Below, piece by piece: positions 35,314-46,130 of a DNA stretch of 64,000 bases (within the stretch, counting starts at the first letter, position 1; every line of letters begins with the position of its first letter). The stretch comes from Penicillium oxalicum (lineage: Eukaryota > Ascomycota > Eurotiomycetes > Eurotiales > Aspergillaceae), in the NCBI RefSeq assembly GCF_001723175.1, contig NC_064656.1, positions 1,364,001 through 1,428,000 on the forward strand, read 5' to 3'. The notes beneath the pieces were generated by a model. It had not been told where the DNA came from. It made no database searches and worked only from the letters and a program-made list of their open reading frames with translations. A program made the position numbers and the translations under genes.

Positions 35314-36422
35314 TCAAGTCCCTTGTACTTCACGATAGAGTACGAAGTCTGTGGCCACGAGTTTCAATCCTCCATGAAGAATGGCGCCTGGAAGCCACTT
35401 GGCTGTGTATTTGTTGTTGGGATCGTGTACGGAATCGTAAGCCAAGGAACCAGTGCAGTCTCTGAATCAGAGTAGATAGCATATTGAGAAATTTCATAAA
35501 GCTTGTGATTATTGAAGACGGAGGGGGCTAAGGAAGATACTATAAGTCAGCACTTTCCACACGTAGATGGATTGAGGGTGCACCTGGGGTAAAAACAGAC
35601 TAGTAATAGCGTCGATCCAATGCCAAGCTAGATTTTCGGGCATGTAGACGGTGATGAATGGCCATGGAGGCTACATTTTTGACTCAGTGAGCATATCTGG
35701 GTTAGTATGTTGAGTCAATTGCATGTCCAAGGTCCAGCTGGCATAGCGCCATGAATGATGAATAGCCTCGATCGAGAAGGAAGAAACACATATCTCGTCA
35801 TGTGATAACATTGTATGAAGCGCGGGACTGGCGATACACTTCATTGTATTTCGGGTCGAGCTTCCACTTGCTACCCACTTCACCGAAAGCAAGTGTATCA
35901 AGACTTGAGGGGGCAAGGAGATATAAATTCTGACCTTGAATGTCAACATAGAGCAACATGATGAGAGCTCAATTATGGCCGTGGCAATTGCAAAACTCGT
36001 CTCCCCTGCCAATTCTTCAGTCGGGGTTGCCAGCGCATTTGGTGCAGCTGATTCCGAAGTCTCCCAGCACGCCTACGCCGGACGTATAAGATTTTGATTG
36101 CAGCGAAATGAGTTGAGGATGGATAAGTCGATCCTGTGATTTGGAAGATTGACTGACACTTTAAGAGGGTGTTACCGGGGAATCGATTAGGTATGATATT
36201 TGAGACTTGAGGGGACATTGCGCTTGTATGCTCACAGTTGACGTCTTCCAGCGATTCATCATGACATATCATTCCGACGATCTCACAAATGCATGCCGAA
36301 TTACTTGATGATAGGGCAAAGCTTGGTGAGTAAAATATGCCACACGGGAGATTCAAACTCCGGGTCATTTTCTCCGTGAGAGATTTCCCGTAATAATGCA
36401 TCTCAAGAACCCATGATCGCAT
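35314..36422 (-). pseudogene. Broken or unusually spliced gene of unknown family within the MAT interval
   Basis: Several protein-like segments follow one another on the minus strand but in changing frames. From the ATG at 36422: EMHYYGKSLTEKMTRSLNLP and ICEIVGMICHDESLEDVNCE. Around 36.08-35.99 kb: VLGDFGISCTKCAGNPD, a TGA, RIGRGDEFCNCHGHN, and another TGA. From the ATG at 35959: MLLYVDIQGQNLYLLAPSSL and GEVGSKWKLDPKYNEVYRQS. At 35670-35582: PPWPFITVYMPENLAWHWID. At 35462-35314: DCTGSLAYDSVHDPNNKYTA and GGLKLVATDFVLYREVQGT with a stop. A TACTAAC branch-like site near 35704 and an AT-rich segment at 35470-35550 suggest real introns. The in-frame TGAs and frame changes suggest decay. I do not recognise the family; no alpha or HMG box is visible. 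Confidence 0.45.
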
Positions 36423-37928
36423 GCAGACCTCGCCATCGCTCGGAGTAACGAAGAAGATGCGGCACGCAATGGTAGCCTTGCCTCGTTATTCCTTCTTTCA
36501 ACTAGTCACATTCCCCGGTTTTGTATCTGCTTGCTCAGTGTCGCTGAACGAGCATCCCCAGGTTCAGCGACATGGAAATGAGGGCGAATCGGTGTCGATG
36601 CTTGGTTCTTCGAGGTCTGTTCCGGATGAGGGATCAATTAGCGGATTATTCACGATCACAAGCCTTCGGGAGAAATGGTCTGTAACCTACGACACACTGC
36701 TGAGGGATTTCTGGCATGAGCAGCAACCAGAGAGAGTGAGTTTCGCACGAATGAGCTAGGGACTGCTGCAGAGTCTGATCATAGCAGTCAAGTTCGCTTT
36801 CTCCGGTGTTCCTCCCGTCAGCCTCAAGAGACAGGCGGAAACAACAGCTTGGCAGGCTTAAGACGCGTCAGGCGGTGCCTGCCTGTCAATCCACGGCTCG
36901 TCTGGCCAAGTGAGGAATAGTCCTTTTAAGGATGTACACATCAGCAGCAGCAGCATCAACATGCGCTCATCAAATCCGTCGGATTATTCACCTTGATTTT
37001 TGGCAAGCTATTTGAATTGATGCTGACTTGTTGTGAACTCCATTAGCAGATCAATGAACCTTCCGCCGCCAACAATTCCCCGTATCAAATCCTGCGAGAA
37101 TCATGGGGCCAGCACAAAATCAGCTCGCCTGGGCCATATCGTCTTTGCAGCAGAGTGACAAGAAATTCTAATGCGTTGATACGTCCTAAGCATCTGGCCG
37201 CAAGCTTCATGATTGAATGGCACTCGTTCACGTAACACGCCCCAGACCTTTTGCAGCGAGCATGGATTTAGCGCGAATTGCCAGTTTACGACGAACCCGA
37301 GCTATACACTGTCAGAAATGGAGTCGATCTGTTGAAAAAGTTAACCAACCATGTTTCCCACCCGGTCATAAAAGCTCTTGAGCCTTTTCAAGAAGTGTCA
37401 TGGGCGACGCGCGACCTTGGAGGAAGGACTCCATTTGCCACGAGAATCTCTCGCGGCTCTGTCGGTGCTTTGGATGTTTCCAATGCCTGGCACCTCCAAT
37501 TCCACTCTCACTCCAACTTCGTTCTGGGTGACGTCCGATCGAACCTGAAATCTTGCTCGCGAAAATCTTCGCCTGGAGCTCATGGAAGGCTAGTGATGCA
37601 TTTGTTGTTTCAATAAAGCATCACTCATACCATAAAGGTGCACAGGTAGTTACGGTCTGAGAAGCTTACGAGACCAATCGCCTTCTTCAGGGAGTGACAT
37701 GGATTTCTTATCTGTGAATCTCCAGCTACACGTGGTAAGTGACCACAGTGTCAAGCCTTGAGGCCTGAAAGGACAAATCCTTGCCCTGGCGTTTTGTATT
37801 ATTGATGGGCTGATTTTCTTGCAGGCGAATTACCAACCCAGATCTTATCACCAGAGTATATGCAGGACGTCGAACGAACCAACTCTTTCCGCTCGAGGTG
37901 TGGTTGAGCTCACTTAGAGTCAGTCGGT
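36423..37928. other. Right part of the MAT interval, no supported gene
   Basis: 1.5 kb between the broken gene and APN2. Plus-strand frames at 36.42-36.76 and 37.28-37.62 kb are open but lack a convincing ATG context or recognisable motif. I see no HMG-box sequence on either strand. Confidence 0.45.
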
Positions 37929-40186
37929 TTAGGTGTTCGAGTTCCAGTCACTGGCCCAAATAAAAGTTGGACAACGCCATTGCGTGCCCTTCTCTTTCTC
38001 ACCACTAGGACCAAGGGGTCGCGGGCAGATCCAGAACGCTCGACCGCAATTCATTCCCGGTTTCTTAGTGGTCAGAGAGACACACGGCTCTTGATGGCTT
38101 TCACAGCGAGGAGCTGGTTTTTTGGTAAAGAGCTTGCTCCAGTCTTCCTTGCTGACAATAGGGTCAACGAATGTATCGGTTTGCAATTTGTAGGGCGATT
38201 TTTGAGGCGATGAATTTGCTGAAGACGTGCTGATCTGAGAGGACTGTGGTTGTGTAGGTGCCTCAGCGGCGTTGCGAGACATTCTCATTCCAACATCGGT
38301 GGCCCCAGGAACACGACATCCTTTTTGTGGTAACGAGCATCCGGCAGAGAACGACTGAGCCTGCTCTTCCGCCGAAGTTACAAGTGACTCCTCCTGTTCT
38401 TGGCCCTCGACTGGCTTTGGCTTGAAAAATCCTTTGAGGGTCTTTTGGCTTGCTGCAGTGCTATTAGAACCCGTATTTCCAGACGACTTGGATCGTTTGA
38501 TGGGCACAGTTGAATGTGACTGTGGTCTCTTGCGCGACGAAGTATCTGGAACGCGTTTCTGACTGGGGGAAGATGAGACAGATATCCTGTTACCGCTCGT
38601 CAGGCTTTGCGGTTTGACAGCCACTGAATCTGATGATGCGGATATACCGGGGGTGTTTGGGGAGAAAACATCACGAGAAACACCGGGTACGGGTTTCCGA
38701 GCGAACATATCCTTGATGCTGCGTCTTTTGTCGACATCAAACTCGGGCAACAGACGCCCTGACCCTGGTAGCATCCAACTAGATGAATATGCCAACTGGC
38801 GCTCGCCATTCTCGAAAACACCTGGTGGGTTCACAATGTCCTTGACATGCACCATGTTTCCGTTGTATGGCACCTGGTCTTTGAAGACAGCATACACAGG
38901 ACAGTGGTCCGAGCCCTGCGCGCATCCACGTTAGCAAGCTTTTGAAACCAATAAGCATACCGTGAAACGCACCATCAATCCTTCTTGGATGTTTGAATCT
39001 GCAAACCAGTCTTTCATATCGAGGCTACAGAGCACATAATCGATACGAGCTCCAAAGTTGCCCGGCCGGGTGTTGAGTCTGGTGTCCCAACAGGTATACA
39101 TTCCAAGCCTATCGGGATGAAATGATCTGCAAATGTCATACATCACCGGCTCTCCTCTACCTTCTTCACGGGAGCCAACAACTTTGCCGTCATCGAGTAA
39201 CTGATTGAACAGTCTGCGCGATTGTGTTGAAATGAATTCATCCTCTGTCGCGGTGCTTTTGCGGATGGCTTCGAGGGCGTGGGCAGAATCAATAGCTTGC
39301 TTTGCTATGTTAATATCTCCCGTCACAAAAACACGTTTGCCCATAGCCACCAGATTGCGCACTCTTGCATCAAGAGCGTTCAGAAAGCTGAGTCGGAACA
39401 TGTCACGACTTTCGTCGCGATTGGCTGGGCAGTACACTCCGATGAGAACAAACGCCGGGAACTCAAGCACTACACAGCGTCCCTCCGAATCAAGCACTGC
39501 CGGGTCAATTTGCTCTTCTGGTGCTTTGGACGTGTCTTCCTCGTCTGCTTCTGAGTCTATAGCTTCTGGTGCTCTCAGCTGCTCAAGGGTCGGATAACCC
39601 CCAATTTGTTGGTCTTCTGGTAGCTCTCGGAACGGAGTTGTTGAATTTGGGGCGCAAAGAGCACCGATAATTCCTTCCTCTGCTCGGATTGGCGCACAAG
39701 TTGCATTTCGAGTGTAGATCACGACTCCAGAGTATCCTGCTGCGAATGAGCTGTGCCGTCCACTAGCTATTGAACAATTGAGCTCACCTTTTTTTACCTT
39801 GGGTAGGCTGAAATAGCAGTCCCATCCCGGGACCAAGACCATGTCATCGCGTAGGTCTTTTCGCTGGATCTTCGTTTCCTGGAATACGACAATATCCGAC
39901 TCCAGGATATCGAACATGGCCTGCGAGTAACTTCAGTATGTTGAGGCTCTAAGCATTACCTAGGAAATCTGACCTCGAAAGTCCTGGTTCCCCTCCATGG
40001 CTCGTACGAGAATGGATTGCTATGGATGACTCATGAGCTTTGAAGCCAACGCCTTCAATTATTGCTCCACACACCGTATGCCATTTACTGAGATCCTTGA
40101 TTAGCATCATTTGAGCTATCGGGGCCCACTTTGCTGAACCACAAACAAAGGCACTCACCGTTCCACGTTGTGATGCGGAACCCCAT
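37929..40186 (-). CDS. APN2: AP endonuclease 2 (class II DNA lyase), right MAT-locus flank
   Basis: Exonuclease III-type endonuclease that cuts DNA at abasic sites in base-excision repair. Exons 40186-40159, 40087-40075, 40019-39974, 39920-39788, 39739-38961 and 38915-37929 sum to 1986 nt and 661 residues. The second exon is a 13-nt micro-exon that supplies VNGIR. Without it the conserved start MGFRITTWNVNGIRNPFSYE cannot be read. The catalytic core follows: DIVVFQETKIQRKDLRDDMV, GYSGVVIYTRN, RVFVTGDINIAKQAIDSA, GARIDYVLCSLDMK, and after the last intron GSDHCPVYAVF. A PCNA-binding-like SQKTLKGFFKPK box and a C-terminal GRF zinc finger (CESHQEPC, KPGMNCGRAFWICPRPLG, TQWRCPTFIWASDW) are intact. 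It is divergent from COX13 and a standard MAT border gene. Confidence 0.97.
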
Positions 40187-40474
40187 GGCCGAAGTCTGGC
40201 GTACAGCAACTTGACATTACCCGGCTCTCCACTCAAGAAGAAGATGCCACATCAGACTGACTGCTAGAATGTTACTACGCCGGCCTGAATTCTTGTCTAA
40301 GAGCTCGCGCAAGGTGCTGGTAGGTACTCATCACGTGATGTAGACTGTCGTCAGATTACATAAGCCGGGGGATCACGGGAATCCACCACTAAAGCGGCTC
40401 GGATTTCGACAACGTACGACGAGCCTCGTTCTCTCCCCTCCAGGCAAACCATTTGCAACCCCACAATAACCACC
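40187..40474. promoter_or_regulatory. Bidirectional promoter between APN2 and COX13
   Basis: The APN2 and COX13 start codons are only 288 bp apart and point away from each other, so both promoters must share this interval. A palindromic ATCACGTGAT lies at about 40332-40341. CACGTG is the core bound by fungal bHLH factors. Assigning it to either gene is inference. Confidence 0.55.
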
Positions 40475-41313
40475 ATGTTCGCCCAGCGCAACATTGCTCG
40501 CTTCGCTCAGCGTGCCTCCCAGCAGGCTCGCTCTGCTGCCCAGCGCCGCTTGAACTCCTCCGAGGCCAAGCCCTCTTGGATTGCCGACAACGAATTCAAC
40601 CGCGAACGTGCTGCTGTCAAGCACCACGCCGCCTCCACCAGCGGTGCGTCATTACTCCAATTGAGGGCAGCCAGCCAGGAAGATGGGAGCTGTTCCGCTG
40701 AGCCTCACACAAGCACTTTTCACTAACCCAATGGACTCGCAGACCTCTGGCGCAAGCTCTCGATCTTGTATGTTTTTTCTCGGCAGGATCGCAGTGCGAA
40801 AACTGTTCTAGCGAGACCTACAGCTCATGACTGATGAATTGCTTGCAGCGCTGTCATTCCCTGCCTGATTGGTGGCGGCCTCAATGCCTACAACCTGTGG
40901 AATGAGCACTGGGAGCACTGGGACCACATGCCTCCTCTTGAGGAGCGCACCGAGTACCCCTACCAGAACATCCGTTCCAAGAACTACCCCTGGGGTGATG
41001 GTGACAAGGTGAGTCTCTCTTAAGTGCATAAATTGAGTGGCTGAGAGCTAATTGCTAATTATGATGTACAGACCATTTTGTAAGTTTCAGCTTCCGCCTT
41101 TCGCAAGGATATGCCTGCAAGCCGACAGCGCGGCTCGATTTCTCTTCTCACCCTACTTTCCTCCTCGCAATCTTGCCTGTTGCCCTGCTTCTCGCCTGCG
41201 ACCGTTCTTGACGTCTCCTGCATAAAGACCGATTTTACTTGAAGAAAACATGCTAATTATCGCGCAGCTGGAACTCCGACGTCAACTACCACAACAAGGA
41301 CAAGGCTACCTAA
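40475..41313 (+). CDS. COX13: Cytochrome c oxidase subunit VIa
   Basis: Nuclear-encoded subunit of mitochondrial complex IV. Five exons, 40475-40643, 40743-40767, 40849-41008, 41072-41079 and 41268-41313, give 135 residues. The fourth exon is an 8-nt micro-exon (accatttt) that joins GDGDK to TIFWNSDVNYHNKDKAT. The N-terminus MFAQRNIARFAQRASQQARS is a mitochondrial presequence. The single transmembrane helix is in LWRKLSIFAVIPCLIGGGLN, followed by the conserved EHWDHMPPLEERTEYPYQN and IRSKNYPWGDGDKT. COX13 next to APN2 is typical of Eurotiales MAT regions. Confidence 0.96.
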
Positions 41314-41922
41314 GCTTGTTGCTTTCAGACAACCATTCGACCATCAAGAACTCACATGTGAGTTTCCATGCGGGCCCGCGACGAGTGTTGGAAATTGAAC
41401 GCACATGTATATGTATAGCTATTGCAGATGTGGAGCGCGGAATCTTTTTTTTAAGTCCGCAGCTGCGGGGACGGCAGATCTGTTTGATCAAATTGAGTGA
41501 AGCTTTATTTTTACTCGTTTTTCTTCTCTGCAGCTCATGGCTGTAGAGTCATTTCTTTTAGATTGGTAACGATTAATCTGGAGATGCACATACAAAGGTT
41601 TGTCTACAGCAACGCAACGCAGGTGTTTCAAAGCTCGGCCGCCCTTGACCTTTACCCTAACTTGTGCAAGCGCATGTAAACTTGTGCATATCATATTTCT
41701 TACAGCGCTTTGCCAAGCACGTGTCTAATATCAAAGTGAAACACCGACTTCGAGGGTAAAGGAATGCTTCGCTCTCTCAAACTGCGGCAAAGAAAATGAT
41801 AGGTATTGAAAAATTTCACGCCTCCCTAATGTCAGAAACAAGACAAACATCCGCTCGAAAAGTCATCCGAAAAACTGGAACAGATAACCCCGATCGTGTT
41901 TTCGGTAATGCTGCAGAGCTTA
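41314..41922. other. Convergent 3' flanks of COX13 and APC5
   Basis: About 600 bp of AT-rich sequence between two genes that face each other. Nothing else seen. Confidence 0.5.
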
Positions 41923-44588
41923 TCATATCTCTGGCCCTCTGCGCTTGCGCAAGTCCAGGTATTTTGCCGCGTAGTCATTAGCCAAGACAGGGTCACCCGT
42001 CAAATGCATCACAGTGGCTTTCTTGGCCATCATTTCCGTTTGGCCGAGGATATCTTCAATTTCCTCGAACGCATCGTAAGCCGATTCGATGTAACCCAAG
42101 GCACGGTTCACATACTCCTTGGCGGCCATGGTGCTCTCTTGTCTCCCTTGGGACCATAGCTCCCCTGCGGTGCCCATATTGGCGTCAACGAGAAGCGAAT
42201 ATGCCCGCGCTGTCAGAGCACTGTCCTCGGCTTCGAGAATCTGCGGTACAATGCTCTCAATCAGCTCGGCGGTGGCTTCGAATTCTCGCAAAGATAGAAG
42301 CACTGCGGCAAGGGTGCATATCGCCTCCCAAAGGTCAAAGAGAACCTTCGATCGGTAGGCAATACTCGCAGCGCGCATTGCGAGAGAGAAGCCGCGTTGT
42401 GGGTGGCCGGTCTTCTCCAATATTCGAGCTTTTAGACAGAGGAGTTTTATTTGGGAATGCACGTCGAAATTCTCGGGCTGGATGGAATCAGCGGCTTGTT
42501 CAACCATGCGAAGGGCGCGACTGGTATCTCCCTGACGGAGGGTGTATTCGATGGTATAAAAGGCGAGAAGAAGGCGCATGTCGAGGTCTAGAGACTGAAT
42601 GGCTTGCAATTGGGCGAGGATGTGTTCCACGGCTACCCGGTTGTCCCTGTGCATATGTTAGAGACTAATAGTGTAGCTTTGAGACGGATGTGTAAAGGCT
42701 TGCTGACCTGTTGATCTGTCTTCGCAACTGAAGAAGACCAGAATAATACGTCCAAGAATTGTTGTACTTGAAAGCCCTCAGCTTGTCCGGCTCGACTCTG
42801 CTCATGCGAGCTATAGCTTCTTTCCAATTCCCCTTGAGTGCCAGCTATTCCGAAGATGTCAGCTTATGAACCTCGAGTGGTCTGAGAGCTGGGAAATTTA
42901 CAATTTGACAGTTTCGATACGTCAGCTTGACAAAGTCCTCATAGGGTCGGCTTTCTTTGTAGCATTCATTAAATGTTTCAGTGTCTAGCCAGGCAAGATG
43001 CGTAGCACCTAATATCGATCGTCAGCCAACCAATTGCACTCGATCATAAGATGGAAACGCACCGATCCGTGCATACATGGCGCTTCGGAGCAGCATGTAG
43101 GGTCCGGTTGGGTTCGTGAGAGCTTTCGTAATATTGATGTGGGATGCTCGTACGAACGATTCTACAATAGCGGCTAGACTTTCTCCCTGGTGCATGTCAA
43201 TAAATGCTTTAGTCTGTTGTTCATCAAGCGGCTTTCAGGAACCCACCTGCTGCATCTCCAACTTGGCCTCGCTCAGGAAGGTCATGCTCATGAGTGACCA
43301 CATTTCCGTCTCCTTGGACTTGGCCTTGAGAAAAGCCAGGCCCTCTTTTTCGTTGCCTAGCATTCCACTATTTTGAACTTCCCGCATGTGCTCTGGGAAG
43401 GCCTTGCCGAAGTGATAAAGCCAGCTCATACAAAAGTTGAGACAATTCATATCATGGGACTCACGCGCGATCGCAACAGCTTCTTGTACTGCGGAAATAG
43501 CCTCATCAAAGCATTCAAAGTCAGCTTGAATGATTGCAAGGTTGAGGAGCGCGAATTGATAGGCGCTTCGATCGGCGTTGCTATGCATTGTATAATCGAA
43601 GTAACGATGGAGATTGTCGAACGCAGATGTATAATCGCCGGCTCTCCACGCATCAAGGTATCTGCCGTGGCCGGTCAGTTGGATCCATGGATTTCACACT
43701 TCGTCGGTGTTAGGAGGTAAACGTGAGCACTTACTCCAGATAGTATATCATCGTCGGCGCATTCGAATCCGAGGTCATGATACGTTTGAGATGCTGTCGC
43801 ATTTCCTCGGGCACTCTACCGCCGTGTCCTTTTATCCGATCAGTGTCAAGTATTTCACAAACTAGGCTTCAAACGAACGTACTCTGTAGCTCGGCGACCT
43901 GGAACTCGATGAGTCGGTCTGCATCCTTGACGCTCACGGACCCTTCGTCTTCTTCCCCATTCTCAATGTTACCGTACACTACGTGCGCAAGGTGAGCACT
44001 GAATTGAGCCTCATCCAAAGGCAGGTTTATGTCAATTGGCGCTTGCTTGTCCGCGGCATTTCTCCGGGTCCACATATGGTACGTCGGCAATCGGTACTTG
44101 ACAAAAGCAGACCACAGCATCACCGAGTCATGGAATTGCAGTCTCGCATATTCCAAGTATGCTCTGCGCACAAATGCACCAAGAGGTGAGCTCCGAGACA
44201 GCCGCATCCTCTCATTTTCCGGTGCAAGACCATTGTCTCGATCGGCAATCAATTGCTCGCGTGTCTTGGTCAACAAAGAAGGTATTTCATCGATATAGAA
44301 TACCTCAAGGGCATCTAATGAGTCCAATGACCATATCTTCTTGAGAAACAAGTCCCATACTGATCGGCCGGGGACAGATGATTCGAGGCCTGACAGTGCT
44401 TCTTCGATATCAGTGATTCGTGGAAGGTAATGTTTTTCCCATTGCTTATCGGCGGGATCCAGAGGGAACAGTCCTGCCGTGAGAAAAGACAAAACATCCA
44501 CGGCTGACGAGTTCGGTACAAGTCCATCGGTGTAAACTTTGATCAAACACAGCAGACATGTTCTCCATGGAGTCAGATAGCGTGTCAT
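41923..44588 (-). CDS. APC5: Anaphase-promoting complex subunit 5
   Basis: Scaffold subunit of the APC/C ubiquitin ligase that drives exit from mitosis. Seven exons, 44588-43883, 43828-43735, 43661-43247, 43186-43063, 43008-42902, 42844-42708 and 42646-41923, give 768 residues. The ATG at 44588 opens MTRYLTPWRTCLLCLIKVYT, the usual fungal start; the upstream open frame has no ATG. TPR-type helical repeats fill the rest: RSAYQFALLNLAIIQADFEC, FDEAISAVQEAVAIARESHD, LKGNWKEAIARMSRVEPDKL, AKYLDLRKRRGPEI at the end. Intron sizes are 51-62 bp. It is divergent from ADE1 and completes the MAT-flank block APN2-COX13-APC5. Confidence 0.95.
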
Positions 44589-44843
44589 TCTGCCCAATTT
44601 CAGCCCATTGCTGAGACCGTCCAGCTGTTTCTGATTCTGGAAGCTCTCAACGTGATCGAGTCGCGTTTGGAGATGATGCCGATAAGCCTCCTGATAACAG
44701 CCTGAGGCAGGAGCCCCTGCAATTGGTGGATGCCCCGCCAAAAATATGTACTCCGCGGATGACGCATACCAGCCCTTTTGTACTTTGTACGTCTTCCATT
44801 TTACATCTTTTTCCTTCAATTCGACAATTGACACAAAACCACC
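44589..44843. promoter_or_regulatory. Short bidirectional promoter between APC5 and ADE1
   Basis: The two start codons are 255 bp apart and divergent. The ADE1 leader carries a CACAAAACCACC-ATG context. No specific factor site is claimed. Confidence 0.5.
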
Positions 44844-45900
44844 ATGTCGGAAGCCATCACAAAACTTGACCTGCAGGGCGCTCTGCCCCTTGTTGCCAGC
44901 GGCAAGGTGCGCGATCTGTATCAGGTTGACGACAAGACCCTACTCTTCGTTGCTAGTGATCGCATCTCCGCGTACGATGTGATTATGGAGAATGTATGAT
45001 GAGAAGATGATCCATCACTGGCAACAAATCAATGGCTCACGATATTGCAATCTGTAGGGAGTTCCTAACAAGGGAGTCTTGCTCACGCTTTGCACAAAGA
45101 CCTGGTTTGAGATCTTGACAAAGGCTATTCCTTCTTTGCGCACCCATTTTATCACTCTCGACCTTCCCCCTCAGATCCCCGAGTCGCTTCGTCCCAAGCT
45201 CCAAAACCGCAGCATGCAGGTGCGCAAGCTGCGTATTCTTCCTATTGAAGCCATTGTTCGTGGGTACATCACTGGTTCTGCCTGGAAAGAGTACCAGAAA
45301 TCTGGCACCGTGCATGGCATCAAGGTGGCGCCGGGTTTGCAGGAGAGCGAGGCGTTCCCCGATGGACCCATCTACACCCCAAGCACCAAGGCTGAGCTGG
45401 GAGAGCACGATGAGAACATCCATCCTGATCAAGGTACGTCGACATTGAAATTTCGAGGGGCTTGAGAGAAAAAACAGAAAAGAATCTGCAGAAACACGAT
45501 CCTAATATCCAAATGATTTGCAGCCACGGCCATTGTCGGTGAGCCCTACGCCTCTACCATTGCCTCGTTGGCTGTGCAGCTGTACAAAGCAGCTCACGCC
45601 TACGCACTGGAGCGAGGTGTCATTATCGCCGACACCAAGTTTGAATTTGGAGTGGACGAGGAAACCAACGAGGTTGTGCTGGCGGATGAGGTTTTGACCC
45701 CCGACTCCTCGCGCTTCTGGCCAAAGGACTCGTACAAGATTGGCCAGGGTCAAGCAAGCTTCGACAAGCAATACCTGCGTGACTGGCTTGTCTCGGAGGG
45801 CTTGAAGGGCAAAGAAGGTGTTCGGATGAGCGACGAAGTGGTTCAGAAGACAGCCGAGAAGTATAAAGAGGCATGGGAGAAAATCACTGGCAGTCAATAG
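44844..45900 (+). CDS. ADE1: Phosphoribosylaminoimidazole-succinocarboxamide (SAICAR) synthase
   Basis: Purine biosynthesis enzyme that ligates aspartate to CAIR using ATP to give SAICAR. Exons 44844-44993, 45058-45433 and 45524-45900 give 300 residues. Family motifs run from the start: [40 protein letters not shown], then [20 protein letters not shown] and [20 protein letters not shown]. The substrate-binding block [20 protein letters not shown] follows, then [20 protein letters not shown] and [20 protein letters not shown]. Length matches fungal ADE1. The protein is a single-domain enzyme. Confidence 0.97.
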
Positions 45901-46130
45901 ATTGCATTTGAAATACACCCGAAGAGCATGGTCATGTTGGGCCTTTTTTTTCTGGTGATGGATATCTCTTCATGCTGGTTCTTGTTAGACCATGAACTTC
46001 CAAAAAGTGAATAAAGTGATAAGAGACCCAGCCTCGCAGCAGTGTCGTGTCTTCTTCCAAGATGAGTTTTGATGATGAACTATGATACAATGTACATACA
46101 ATTCCTTCAATTTGAAATGGCAAGGTTCAC

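Noticed and set aside
44589..44834. N-terminal extension of APC5 to 44834
   Set aside because: The upstream frame starts with GTG and would run into the ADE1 promoter. The ATG at 44588 matches the usual fungal N-terminus.
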